A stretch of 64,000 bases of DNA from positions 620,001-684,000 of the forward strand of contig NZ_KB907307.1 in the NCBI RefSeq assembly GCF_000381925.1, given 5' to 3'. Shown here in pieces: positions 8,113 to 16,619 of the stretch. Source of the stretch: Nocardia sp. BMG111209 (GTDB taxonomy: Bacteria > Actinomycetota > Actinomycetes > Mycobacteriales > Mycobacteriaceae). Made by a program: the position numbers and the translations under genes. Below the pieces are notes generated by a model. The model made no database searches. It was not told the origin of the DNA and saw only the letters and a list, made by a program, of their open reading frames with translations. The stretch's first letter is position 1, and each line of letters starts with the position of its first letter.

Positions 8113-10050
8113 ATGACCAATGACATTGATCCGGCCGACCGCCAGACCCCCGCCCGTGCTGTCGAGGACACGGGCATTCCAGGCGACGAAACGATGGAGG
8201 CGGTATCCGAGTCCGGTACCGAGATCGCCGTTGTCGACGCCGGGCCGCTGGTTGGCGCTGGTGTCGTCTACGACGCGGAGATCGTGGACGACCACCCCGG
8301 AGCCCGTTCGTGGGAGGTGCCGGTGGATCTGCTGGATTTCGAGGTTCCCGCCGACGAATCCCGTTACGACCTGGGCAACGATCCGGAGTTCGTGGAGTCT
8401 GTGCGTGCGTGGGGTGTGCTGGAGCCGGTCACGGTGTACCCGGTTGCGGGGGGCCGGTATCGGGTGGCGCGGGGCCGTCGCCGTGTGCTGGCCGCGCGGT
8501 TGACCGGGCGTACGGTGCCGATCGCGATCCGTGACGCCACCGCGCCGGGTGAGGCGGAGGCGATGATCGCCACGATCGCGGCCGAGATGCACACCAACGA
8601 CCGGCGCACCGATTACACACATCGGGAGCGGGCGAACCGGTGGGCGCAGATGTCGTTGTACGGGGCCAGTATCGCCCGGATCGCCCGCGACACCGCCACA
8701 GGAAAAGACGAAGTGAAAGCCGCTCTGACGGCCGTCGACTCCCGTACCGCGATGGGCGCAGTGGATTCCGGGCAACTGTCGTTCGAGCAGGCAGCGGTGA
8801 TCGCCGAGTACGAGCAGGCAGGCGATATCGACGCGGTGCAACGGTTGCTGTCGGTGCCCGCCGGGGAGTTCGCCGGTGCGGCCCGCCGCATCGCCGCCGA
8901 CCGCGCACAGATCACCGAGCAGTTCACGCAGTCGCTGGTGTTCGCCGAACGCGGGCATCCGTTCATGGTCCGTGAGCCCGGTGCCGCCTATACCGAGTTG
9001 CTCGAGGACGACTATTACGAACCGGGCCACTTGCGCACCGCCGACGGCGACGAGGTCACCAGAGATGTGATCGACACACATCCGGCGTTGTGGGTGGTCC
9101 TGGTGGAGTTACGCCCGGAATCAGTAGCGCTCGACAAGGAGACTGGCGAAGAGGTCGATTTCGACGTGATCGACTGGAATACCCGCTACTACCCGTCGCG
9201 CACCCCGGCCGAGGGAAAACGGCACCTCGACACAGTGACCCTGTCGGACGGGTGGGAACCGGAGTTCTGGTTACCGGCCGAACATCTGGACGCGTCCGGT
9301 CTGGTGGTCCGCGAAGACGAGGACTACGACACCCCCGTTCCCGGCATCGTGGACGACCAGCACCCAGCCACCGGCGAGGACGACGACAGCGACGGCCCGC
9401 AGGTCAGCGACGCCGACCGCGAAGCCGCCGCCGAAGCGGCCCGGGAAGCGGCACGGGTGGCAGCGGAGGCCGCCCGGCAGGCCGAGGAAGCCCAGCGCGA
9501 GGCCGAGCGCCGTAAGCGGGCGATGGTGATTGCGTTGAACCGGGAAGGGGAGGCCGCCAAGGCCGGGCGGTGCGAGTTCGTCGCGCAACTGGTGGCGCGC
9601 AAGACGTTACCGGCCGGGGCCGCTGCGTTCATCGCCGAAACCTTGTTGTATGAACCGGAATTGGTGAACCGGCATCTGTCGCAGTCGACCGGGCTGGAGT
9701 TGCTCGGGCTCGCCGATCGGGAGAAGGCGTTGAAGCACACCGCCGACGCGTCCGGCAATCGCAGCATGGTCGTGGTGTATGGGCTGGTGTTGGGGGCGCA
9801 CGAGGCCCGCATGGCCAAGGACCATTGGCGCGCGGACACCACCAACAGTTGGTGGGGCGACGGTCCCGGGTACCGCCGGTATCTGCGCCATCTGGCCGAG
9901 CAAGGCCACACCCTGGAGCTGGTGGAACAGGTCACCGCCGGACATTGCGAGCTGGCCGACATCGACATCGATGCGTTGATCGAGGACCAGAAAGCCCGCC
10001 GCACCCAGGCCCAGGCCGACGCTGGAGAACAGAAAGCCATCGCCGCCTGA
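8113..10050 (+). CDS. ParB/Srx-domain protein of the conjugative backbone
   Basis: A 645-residue protein preceded by an AAAGGA ribosome site. Residues about 70-160 form a ParB-type N-terminal domain (VPVDLLDFEVPADESRYDLG, GGRYRVARGRRRVLAARL, then MHTNDRRTDYTHRERANRW). This is followed by a helix-turn-helix-like stretch (GASIARIARDTATGKDEVKAAL). The centre is acidic, then comes an Ala/Glu/Arg-rich coiled coil (EAAREAARVAAEAARQAEEA) and a helical C-terminus. It is much longer than classical ParB (about 300 residues), and no ParA ATPase gene lies beside it. It may therefore serve plasmid gene control or DNA handling rather than canonical partition. Confidence 0.75.
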   Translation: MTNDIDPADRQTPARAVEDTGIPGDETMEAVSESGTEIAVVDAGPLVGAGVVYDAEIVDDHPGARSWEVPVDLLDFEVPADESRYDLGNDPEFVESVRAWGVLEPVTVYPVAGGRYRVARGRRRVLAARLTGRTVPIAIRDATAPGEAEAMIATIAAEMHTNDRRTDYTHRERANRWAQMSLYGASIARIARDTATGKDEVKAALTAVDSRTAMGAVDSGQLSFEQAAVIAEYEQAGDIDAVQRLLSVPAGEFAGAARRIAADRAQITEQFTQSLVFAERGHPFMVREPGAAYTELLEDDYYEPGHLRTADGDEVTRDVIDTHPALWVVLVELRPESVALDKETGEEVDFDVIDWNTRYYPSRTPAEGKRHLDTVTLSDGWEPEFWLPAEHLDASGLVVREDEDYDTPVPGIVDDQHPATGEDDDSDGPQVSDADREAAAEAAREAARVAAEAARQAEEAQREAERRKRAMVIALNREGEAAKAGRCEFVAQLVARKTLPAGAAAFIAETLLYEPELVNRHLSQSTGLELLGLADREKALKHTADASGNRSMVVVYGLVLGAHEARMAKDHWRADTTNSWWGDGPGYRRYLRHLAEQGHTLELVEQVTAGHCELADIDIDALIEDQKARRTQAQADAGEQKAIAA

Positions 10051-10064
10051 GGGCACGTCTCCCG

Positions 10065-10099
10065 CCGGTCCGCCCCGCAAGGGGTCCAGGGCGGACCGG
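10065..10099 (+). terminator. Hairpin terminator after the ParB-domain gene
   Basis: A perfect 11-bp stem (CCGGTCCGCCC / GGGCGGACCGG) with a 13-nt loop begins 15 nt after the stop codon. There is no T-run, as is common for actinobacterial terminators. Confidence 0.7.
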
Positions 10100-10178
10100 C
10101 CCGCCTGACGGTATACCCGCGTGCCTTGCAGGCATGCGCTGGATCAGTGAAAAGTATTGCACGAGAGGACTGTTAATC

Positions 10179-11297
10179 ATGTCGCAGGAAACCAGCGAGT
10201 GGCTCAACACGCAGACGTTGATCGGGATGACCGACCAGCGTGGCACCGCCTGGCACTACCGCGCCGAAGACCAGGGCAGCGAACCGAACCACTACCCCGG
10301 GTATGTGCCCGCCGCCGATGTGCGCCGCCGGTTGTTCGGCTGGCGTGCCGAAGCGGTCGCCCCGCACTATCCGGTGCCGTTCGACGCGGTCCCCGAAACC
10401 CCGGCCGATCCCGAACAGCCCGGCTATCGGCTGGTGCAGGTGCCGGGGTCACCGTTTCCGATGATGGCCGACTTGACCCGGAAAATCGTGTACCGCTGCG
10501 ACACCGGCCGCCCTTTGGGCGTGTTCTCCAGCAAATACCCGGTCATGCAATACACGGACATGTTGCTGGACGGACTCGCCGCCTTGATCACCCCGGACGG
10601 ACTCGCCGTGTCGGATGATTCGCTGGGTATCGGATCGGCCGGTCTGCTCAAAGGCGGGGCAACGGCATGGGTACAGATCGAACGCCCCGACACCGTGAAA
10701 ACCCGAGAGGGCGTGGACTTCCGGTCCTCCATCCTGGCATCCGCATCCATGGACGGATCGTTGCCGTTGACCTACAGCGCCGTGAATCAGGTTGTCGTGT
10801 GCGACAACACGCACGCATGGGCCTTGCGGGAAGCCGAACGATCCGGCCGCATGTGGAAGCTACGCCGCCGGAGTGTGTTGTCGCAGTTACAGTTACGTGA
10901 CGCCCGCGAAGCGCTGGACATGATCGTGGAGGCCGAACAGTCGTTCGCTGCCGACATCGCGAAACTCTGCGATCTGACCGTGTCACGGCCCCAGTTCGGG
11001 CGGTTGCTCGACGATTTCGCGCCGCTACCCGACGCCGACAGCGGTAAAGCCGCCCGCACCCGCGCGCAGGCGAAGCGGGATCAGATCGAGCTGTTGTGGA
11101 CTTCCGATGAGCGCGTGACACCGTGGGCAGGAACGGGTTTCGGGTGGTTGCAGGCAGTGAACACGTGGCAGCACCATGTCCGGCCGGTGCGCGGTGACCG
11201 GGGCGGACGCAACACCGCGTACGCGATCACCGGCAAACGCGCCGACGCCGACGCACTCACCCTCGAGCGCATGTTCGCCGTCCTCACCCCCGCCTGA
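10179..11297 (+). CDS. DUF932-like phage/plasmid protein
   Basis: A 372-residue protein. The organisation resembles the DUF932 / TIGR03299 group found on phages and plasmids: an N-terminal activating segment (TLIGMTDQRGTAWHYRAED), the motif YPVMQYTDMLLDGL, a central strand region (LTYSAVNQVVVCDNTHAWAL) and a helical C-terminus with KRDQIELLWTSDERVTPWAGT and a conserved VNTWQHH. The molecular function of the family is not established. The ATG at 10179 follows a GAGAGGA site. It sits in the same direction as the ParB-domain gene but beyond a terminator hairpin. Confidence 0.65.
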   Translation: MSQETSEWLNTQTLIGMTDQRGTAWHYRAEDQGSEPNHYPGYVPAADVRRRLFGWRAEAVAPHYPVPFDAVPETPADPEQPGYRLVQVPGSPFPMMADLTRKIVYRCDTGRPLGVFSSKYPVMQYTDMLLDGLAALITPDGLAVSDDSLGIGSAGLLKGGATAWVQIERPDTVKTREGVDFRSSILASASMDGSLPLTYSAVNQVVVCDNTHAWALREAERSGRMWKLRRRSVLSQLQLRDAREALDMIVEAEQSFAADIAKLCDLTVSRPQFGRLLDDFAPLPDADSGKAARTRAQAKRDQIELLWTSDERVTPWAGTGFGWLQAVNTWQHHVRPVRGDRGGRNTAYAITGKRADADALTLERMFAVLTPA

Positions 11298-11315
11298 GGA
11301 AAGCACCGGCACGAC

Positions 11316-11783
11316 ATGAGTATCACGGTCCCCGACGTGGCGAAACGATGGAAGAACGCCCTCCGGAAGCAATGGCCACAGATCCGATGGTCGGTCCGCA
11401 CCGCGCCGCGCGGATACTTCGAGGTGGTCACCCGATGGCACGACGGCCCCACCCGCGCTATGGTCACCGAGCTCGGGCAACAGTGGGCCGAATCCAACCC
11501 CGACGCCGCCGGGCCATGGATGCACCCCGCCGCACTACGGCGCGACTACAGCCCGGCCGGATACACCACCGTCATCGACGCGATCATTCGCGACATCCCG
11601 GACATGCCGATTCCCCGGACCCCTGATGGTGGTCTGGACATCCGCGCGGCCCGCGCGGTCACCAGGGCCGGGCCGGTGCGCGTCGCCGGACGCTGGTATG
11701 GCCGCGACCACGTCTACGACCTGGTGGCGATCGTCGAACTGGTTGCCGCACACCACGACTACACCACAATGTCAGAGCTGTAG
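11316..11783 (+). CDS. Hypothetical protein resembling large-polyvalent-protein-associated domains
   Basis: A 155-residue protein starting MSITVPDVAKRWKNALRKQW, followed by WSVRTAPRGYFEVVTRWHDG and a C-terminal half with AGRWYGRDHVYDLVAIVELV. The pattern resembles the small LPD-type domains of mobile elements (for example LPD29), but I cannot assign it firmly. It starts 18 bp after the DUF932-like gene and is probably co-transcribed with it. A strong terminator pair follows. Confidence 0.55.
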   Translation: MSITVPDVAKRWKNALRKQWPQIRWSVRTAPRGYFEVVTRWHDGPTRAMVTELGQQWAESNPDAAGPWMHPAALRRDYSPAGYTTVIDAIIRDIPDMPIPRTPDGGLDIRAARAVTRAGPVRVAGRWYGRDHVYDLVAIVELVAAHHDYTTMSEL

Positions 11784-11798
11784 TCCCGGTCAGCGTGC

Positions 11799-11864
11799 CG
11801 CACCCCCCACCGGGTGCGGCGTGTGTGGCCGGCGACCGATTACATCCGGTCGCCGGCCACACAC
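11799..11864 (+). terminator. Tandem hairpin terminator
   Basis: First a short stem (CCGCACCC / GGGTGCGG), then a perfect 18-bp stem (11821-11838 with 11847-11864, loop of 8 nt). Both follow the stop codon at 11783 directly. This is a strong intrinsic terminator candidate. Confidence 0.75.
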
Positions 11865-12455
11865 GGTGGTTCCACGCCCGGAGCGGGCGGGGAATTTTGG
11901 TCCGGCTAGACCGGGCCGAAATTGTCTGCGGCGGCTCGGCAGCCGCCGCCGGACACCACCGCGATCGCGGCGTCGAGCCGCTGGCCGTGGAGGATCCGCA
12001 CCAGGACGACGGCGGCGGTCACGGTGCACAAGTTCGCTGATCGCTCACGCTGCCTGTGGCGGGCCTTGCTCGGCCCGCGCGGATCGGATCGCGCCCTGTG
12101 GGCGGATGCTGTTCTTGCGGAGAGTTTTCCCCTTCTGGCTTTCGATTTTGGCCGCAGTCGCCTGCGTGCAACCCCGGGCGCTGCGCGGCCCTGCGGGCTT
12201 GCGGGAACTGTCCGCCGAGCCGCTCCCGGTGGTCGCTGCGGAAACTTCCCGCAACGGCGGGGTATGCGCTCCAGCGCCTTTGTGCGGCCGATTCATCTTC
12301 TCGCCAGCAGGGGAAAACAAATGGCGGGCACAGACCGTCACCCCGGCAATCCGGCCCTTCGCATCCCGAGGCAAAGGGGCGGGTGCAGCAGGCACATATG
12401 ACGGTCAGCGCCGGGGACACACGATGCCCGGTGCTTCGGTAAGGACAAGACCACC
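11865..12455 (+). other. Structured non-coding region with two hairpin elements
   Basis: No gene is supported in these 590 bp. It holds a 13-bp stem at 11893-11923 (AATTTTGGTCCGG opposite CCGGGCCGAAATT, two G-U pairs). It also holds a long imperfect hairpin at 12124-12318 whose outer arms are GTTTTCCCCTTCTGGC and GCCAGCAGGGGAAAAC. The inner arms of the long hairpin are GCGGGAACTGTCCGC and GCGGAAACTTCCCGC. The design resembles the element at 7115-7297. It lies just upstream of the gene at 12456 and may control it. Confidence 0.6.
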
Positions 12456-13025
12456 ATGCCCTCACAATCCCCGATCACCACCGGAGAAATCTTGCACCCG
12501 GTCGTGAATTTGATGTGGCGTATCGATTATCGCGACGGTTCGCACCACACCGTGCCCGCCGCCACCGCCACGGAGGCTCTTGCAGTCTCGGCTGACGAGT
12601 TCCCTGATGCGTTCATCGACGCGGTACAGGTGATGACGGTGAGCGCGGCGTTGTTCGCCGCTTACGGCGACCGGTGGGCGGACACGCTCGCTGCGGTGGC
12701 GGAACTGTGGTCTCCGGAGACCGGCCGGTGGAGCGATCACGAACGGCTCACCTTGCGGTTCGCTACCGCTGTCGACGAGCAGGGCCGCATCGATGCCGAA
12801 GGGCTCGCGAACTTCCGTGTCCTGCGTCACCGCTGGCATGGTGCCGATTCGGTTCGTTTCAGCGGTGGGCAGGTCACGTTGCGTACCGCCGGTCCCGCTC
12901 CGGCCGATCTCGTGGACACCCTCGAGTACATCCTCGACATGGATTCGGTCCTGGATCAGCAGATGTACGCCGCCGTGCGCCTCGAGTACGGAATCACCGC
13001 CGACGCAGCTGGACCGGGGGCATGA
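12456..13025 (+). CDS. Hypothetical protein
   Basis: A 189-residue acidic protein (MPSQSPITTGEILHPVVNLMW). The first part contains MWRIDYRDGSHHTVPAATATEA, which looks like a small beta-rich ligand or scaffold domain. The second half contains WSDHERLTLRFATAVDEQGR and ends in a helical segment (LVDTLEYILDMDSVLDQQMYAAV). No membrane segment or catalytic motif is evident. It is preceded by a hairpin-rich leader and an AGGACAAGA ribosome site. Function unknown. Confidence 0.6.
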   Translation: MPSQSPITTGEILHPVVNLMWRIDYRDGSHHTVPAATATEALAVSADEFPDAFIDAVQVMTVSAALFAAYGDRWADTLAAVAELWSPETGRWSDHERLTLRFATAVDEQGRIDAEGLANFRVLRHRWHGADSVRFSGGQVTLRTAGPAPADLVDTLEYILDMDSVLDQQMYAAVRLEYGITADAAGPGA

Positions 13026-13190
13026 CGGGCCACGGCGCGACCGTCCGATCGTCTGATCGCTCATCGATGGTGCTCGTGACTGCCCTCACCACCGCTGAAC
13101 ACCACTCACGACAACTATTTCCGTGCACCGCTGGGCCGGTGCCCTGGGCCGGTGCGTGCGCGTCCGGCCATGCAGTGAAAGGCAGTACAC

Positions 13191-13412
13191 ATGGGTAAAG
13201 GCTCGACCAAGGGACAGGTCAAACATTTCACCACCATGCCTGACGGCACTATCGGATGTTTCTCGCTGGGCTGCGGGAAGAAAGCCACGATGTGGGTCGA
13301 CATGGAGCGGTACGGCATCCGCCGCTGGTTGTCCACCGCGTGCTGCGACGACTGCGGCGAGCGCAACGCCATAGACCCGCACCACACGATGCGGACACGC
13401 CGGATCACGTAA
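13191..13412 (+). CDS. Small Cys-rich protein
   Basis: A 73-residue basic protein with a likely metal-binding Cys set: GCFSLGCGKK and CCDDCGER. The spacing suggests one zinc site. The ATG at 13191 follows GAAAGG. The gene is isolated: about 165 bp of non-coding DNA lies before it, and a dense series of hairpins follows. It could be a small nucleic-acid-binding regulator of the element, but this is a guess. Confidence 0.55.
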   Translation: MGKGSTKGQVKHFTTMPDGTIGCFSLGCGKKATMWVDMERYGIRRWLSTACCDDCGERNAIDPHHTMRTRRIT

Positions 13413-13420
13413 CAGTGGAT

Positions 13421-13562
13421 CGATGTCCGGCCGGGGCCGCGCGGCCCCGGCCGGACATCGCTGCGCGCGGCCGGGGCCGCGCGGGTACGGCAGACCGACA
13501 TGCGTCGGTCTGCCGTCCGATAGAGCGCGGTGCTCCGGCGATCGAGCCGCCGGAGCACCGCG
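13421..13562 (+). terminator. Three consecutive perfect hairpins
   Basis: Hairpin 1 is a 40-bp perfect palindrome without loop (13421-13460, GC-rich). Hairpin 2 has a 13-bp stem with a 4-nt loop (13487-13516, ACGGCAGACCGAC). Hairpin 3 has a 14-bp stem (13526-13539 with 13549-13562, CGCGGTGCTCCGGC). They begin 9 bp after the small Cys-rich gene. A terminator role is likely for the first; the repetition is unusual. Confidence 0.7.
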
Positions 13563-14263
13563 TGGACGTGCGGTTCGCCGGTGATCCCGCCGGCCCTTCG
13601 CGGACGGGACCAGGCGATGTCGACCCGGTGCCGGAGCCTGGTCGCCCGCCGACTTCTGGTTCGCGGTTCCCGCCGGGCGCGCGGGGGCGATACCGCGCAG
13701 AGCAACTTTCTCGGCGTGCGGCGTGCTTTCCGCCCGATCCCCGTTTCCGATTCCGGTGGCACTGACCGGAAGCGCTCCCGCTCGATCGGTGACCGGTTCG
13801 GTAGCGCTGACGCGCTGCTGGCTGTCGTGCACCGGTGCCGTGTCACCTCGTGCACCGCTGCTGGGTGTGCGCGATTGCCCGGCATGGCTACGGGTGCTGT
13901 GGAGCGTGCGTTGCCCGCGCAGTGCGTGTCCGGTTGCCCGTGGGACCTCGTGCTGTGTCTGGGGGTTCGTTCAATGGCTCGAGTTGCTTTCCCGATTGCC
14001 GGGTATCAGGTGTCCGGTCCGGTTGCCGTCCTTGTCTGGCAGATCTCGCGACTTTAGTGCGGGCGTCGGCGCAGCAAAACGAGGCTCGCGTTGCTCGGCC
14101 GCGCCGGGCGGGAAACTTCTGTCCCCGGACGCGGTCCGGCCGCTCGCGCACTCGCTGACACAACTTTCCCGCCCGCCGCGGCGGACCTCGTGTGGCAGCT
14201 TCTCCGTCCCGCACTGCGCACGAGACAAGCCAGACAGCACATCAACCGAAAGGACACATTCCA
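13563..14263 (+). other. Structured non-coding region upstream of the SSB-like gene
   Basis: About 700 bp with no gene I can support. The right part holds a long imperfect hairpin. GGGCGGGAAACTT (14106-14118) pairs with AACTTTCCCGCCC (14162-14174) with one mismatch, and outer arms extend back to about 14058 and forward to about 14215. The hairpin ends some 50 bp before the start at 14264. It may be a 5' regulatory element of the SSB-like gene. Confidence 0.55.
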
Positions 14264-14647
14264 ATGACCATCGTGAAGGGCAACATCGCCAAGATCTCCG
14301 ACCCGTTCACCTACGACGCCACCGCCACCACACCGGAAACCACCGCGGTCTACGTGACGATCATCGACAACCATCAGCGCCGCACCGATGACGGCAGCTA
14401 CACCGACACCGGCTCCAGCACCTACGAACTCCGGTTCTCCGGCGGCCTGGCCATGCGAGTGCTCCAGAGCTTCCACACCGGCGACCCGGTCCTGGCCGAG
14501 GTCCGCAACCTGCGCGCCGGCGTCTTCTCCACCCGCAAAGGGGAGACGGTAGCCAGCATCCGTGCCACCGGCGTCGACATCGGACTGAGCCCCCGCTACC
14601 GCGCCTTCGCCGACATGCACACCACTCCCACCACGAAAGCCGCCTGA
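14264..14647 (+). CDS. Single-stranded-DNA-binding-like OB-fold protein
   Basis: A 127-residue protein. The strand pattern MTIVKGNIAKISDPFTYDAT, AVYVTIIDNHQRR, STYELRFSGGLAMRVLQSFHTGDPVLAEVRNLRAG resembles an SSB-type OB fold (W/F-x-(V/I)-x2-(F/W)-A...L-x-GD-x-(V/L)...). It has only a short acidic-poor tail and lacks the usual C-terminal acidic tip. It would coat single-stranded DNA during conjugation or replication. The assignment rests on pattern, not on a diagnostic motif. The ATG at 14264 follows a GAAAGGA site. Confidence 0.5.
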   Translation: MTIVKGNIAKISDPFTYDATATTPETTAVYVTIIDNHQRRTDDGSYTDTGSSTYELRFSGGLAMRVLQSFHTGDPVLAEVRNLRAGVFSTRKGETVASIRATGVDIGLSPRYRAFADMHTTPTTKAA

Positions 14648-14653
14648 CCGGTA

Positions 14654-14756
14654 CGGGGTGTGGATTGCCGGGCGTGCCGGTACCGACTCGCTGCCACCGA
14701 ACCCGTAGTTCGGTGGCTACGCGACCCACCGACACGCCCCAGGAATCCACACCCCG
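14654..14756. repeat. Large inverted repeat with an internal perfect hairpin
   Basis: The outer arms CGGGGTGTGGATT (14654-14666) and AATCCACACCCCG (14744-14756) are perfectly complementary, with further partial pairing inward. An inner 10-bp stem, GCCACCGAAC / GTTCGGTGGC (14693-14702 with 14708-14717), sits at the centre. It lies between the SSB-like and NYN genes and may be a terminator, a cruciform or an origin-type structure. Confidence 0.7.
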
Positions 14757-14804
14757 GGCACGCACCGAGGCACGCCGGATCGTCAATCCGGCGCGGCAGG
14801 TCCG

Positions 14805-15755
14805 GTGGCCGATATTTTTCCGGGAATGAACATCCGGACCTTCCTCGATGCCGGTGTTGCCCGGCAGAACGGACGTCACCGCATCCGACTGTTCAGCCGG
14901 TCCGCAACCCGGCCGGCTGCCCCGGCGCCCACGATCTGCGCCGGCGCGGGACACGACCCCGACGCCAGTGGCGCGGTCGCGGTGTTCATCGACGCGGAAA
15001 ACGTGGCGGCGGCCAGGATCGGCGCGGTACTCGAGTCGGTTCGGCAGCTGGGGCCGGTGCAGATCGTGCGCGCCTACGGTGATTGGTCCACCCCTCACCA
15101 GGGCTGGCGGCATGCGATGCAGGCGCACGGGATCTTCGGCCGCCACGTCCCGGCCATGGTCCGCGGGAAGAACGCCGCCGATCACGCGATCGTCGCCGAG
15201 GCGATCGAGTTCCGACACACCACCGGGATCCGGACGATGGTCATCGTGTCCAGCGATTCCGACTTCACCCACCTGGCGTTCCATCTGCGCGAGACCGGAT
15301 GCAGCGTGCACGGCTACGGAGACCGGAAAGTGGTACCCGCCTTTGCTGCCGCCTGCACCAGGTTCGTCTACCTCGACACCCTCAACGCCGCCCGATCGGT
15401 GACTCCGGCGCCGACAAAACAGGCCGCCGCCGTCCGGAAACCGGTACCGGTACCTGTGCCGAAGGCGGGAACCGCGACTGCGAAGGCGCACGCCGGCATG
15501 TCCGCAGCGGTGGTATCGGAAGTTTTGGCGGTGGTGGGCGCGGTGGCCGACAGCGGCGGGCTGTCCCAGCTGCCGAAGGTGACCAAACGAATGCACGACA
15601 CGCGTCTCACCGAGAAACTGCCGACGGAGACAGCCCGCAAACACCCCGGCAAATACCTCAAGAACTGTGGCCTGTTCGACGTCGTCGAGCATCACGCAAC
15701 CAGCGGCAACTCCACCACCACCTGCCTGCGGATCAAACCGCAGTACACCCGGTAG
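14805..15755 (+). CDS. NYN-domain putative RNase with a LOTUS/OST-HTH domain
   Basis: A 316-residue protein. Residues about 55-190 form a NYN (PIN-like) nuclease domain with the acidic set in VAVFIDAENVAAARI, GKNAADHAIVAEAIEF and MVIVSSDSDFTHLAFHLRE. A Pro/Lys-rich linker leads to a C-terminal OST-HTH/LOTUS-like domain (LSQLPKVTKRMHDTRLTEKL ... KHPGKYLKNCGLFDVV). The LabA/DUF88-OST-HTH layout is known in bacteria, and such proteins are predicted RNA-binding nucleases. The frame opens with a GTG at 14805; the ATG at 14826 is an alternative. On a conjugative element it may act in RNA control or in defence. Confidence 0.75.
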   Translation: MADIFPGMNIRTFLDAGVARQNGRHRIRLFSRSATRPAAPAPTICAGAGHDPDASGAVAVFIDAENVAAARIGAVLESVRQLGPVQIVRAYGDWSTPHQGWRHAMQAHGIFGRHVPAMVRGKNAADHAIVAEAIEFRHTTGIRTMVIVSSDSDFTHLAFHLRETGCSVHGYGDRKVVPAFAAACTRFVYLDTLNAARSVTPAPTKQAAAVRKPVPVPVPKAGTATAKAHAGMSAAVVSEVLAVVGAVADSGGLSQLPKVTKRMHDTRLTEKLPTETARKHPGKYLKNCGLFDVVEHHATSGNSTTTCLRIKPQYTR

Positions 15756-15775
15756 GTGAACGCCGACACCGCGAT

Positions 15776-16177
15776 TCAGGCGTCCGGCGCGACACCGCGG
15801 TCAGACACCGCCGAGGCGACCGGTGCTGCAGCGGCACGCGCCGCCGTGCCGGTCGCTCGCCGCCGGCCCCGGCGGGGCGTGTCTGCCGTCCGCTTACCGG
15901 TGCGGGGTTTGCGGGCCGGGGCGGGTGTGATGAGCTCGGCGATGTCGCGATACCCGGCAGCATCGAGCGCGCGCTCGGCGAACCCGGCCTTCAACGCCGC
16001 GGTGCGGGCGGCACGGACCGCGGCGACGTTCGCCGTATCACGGGCAGCGAACTCATCACGGTCTCGGCGCAGAGCCGCGTACGCTTCGCCGAGAGTCTTC
16101 ACCGCGGCCAGTTTCGCATCCGCTTCGGCGCGCACCAGATCTTCCAGCTGCGCATGTGCCGGCGTCGGTGTGGTCAC
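15776..16177 (-). CDS. Hypothetical Ala/Arg-rich helical protein
   Basis: A 133-residue protein from GTG 16177, which has a GGAG site just upstream; an upstream ATG at 16222 is a longer alternative. It is almost wholly helical (AQLEDLVRAEADAKLAAVKT, RDEFAARDTANVAAVRAART) with a basic, low-complexity C-terminus (RKPRTGKRTADTPRRGRRRA). This looks like a coiled-coil DNA- or RNA-associated protein. It is convergent with the NYN gene and ends 20 bp from it. No family recognised. Confidence 0.5.
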   Translation of the reverse strand: MTTPTPAHAQLEDLVRAEADAKLAAVKTLGEAYAALRRDRDEFAARDTANVAAVRAARTAALKAGFAERALDAAGYRDIAELITPAPARKPRTGKRTADTPRRGRRRATGTAARAAAAPVASAVSDRGVAPDA

Positions 16178-16395
16178 GTCTCCATGTATAGACCGCACAG
16201 TCTCCCGGCGGGGGGAAGGCAACCGAACTGCGTCATTCGCCCGTCGTTTTCGGGCCGGGCGGTGGACCCGGAGTCGTCGACTGCTCCCGGTGAATCGGAT
16301 ACGCGTCCCTGACGCGGAACAGCTGCGCTCTGCGCGGGTGATTTTGTTCGCGGACAGCCACCTGTCACACGCTCGAGGTCCCTACAATCACAGCG

Positions 16396-16598
16396 GTGAC
16401 CGGACACAACGACAACCCGAAATTCGGTGGCGGACCGGGCAGCTACAACGCCGACGAGGTGGACGCGTACCTCGACCTCGTCGAGCAGGAACTCTCGGGC
16501 CTGATCGACGAAAAGACGACCTGCGGACCGCCCTCGGCAAGCGTGACATCGTCATCGCCCAGCTGCGCGAACGACTCGGCGACAACGACTCCGAGTAA
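16396..16598 (+). pseudogene. Small DivIVA-like coiled-coil gene with a frameshift
   Basis: The first frame reads GSYNADEVDAYLDLVEQELS and LIDEK, resembling the DivIVA-domain motif that ends in vD.yLd.V. The continuation DDLRTALGKRDIVIAQLRER to the stop at 16598 is in the -1 frame. The switch lies at GAAAAG near 16513. A -1 shift there, or one extra A, gives a continuous product of about 67 residues. It may be a mutation, a sequencing error or a programmed shift. Confidence 0.45.
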
Positions 16599-16619
16599 CC
16601 CTCACCACGCCAGCTGAGC

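Noticed and set aside
13563..14057. Several frames in the GC-rich gap before the SSB-like gene
   Set aside because: Composition is low-complexity Arg/Pro/Ser, with no ribosome sites and dense hairpins; treated as non-coding.
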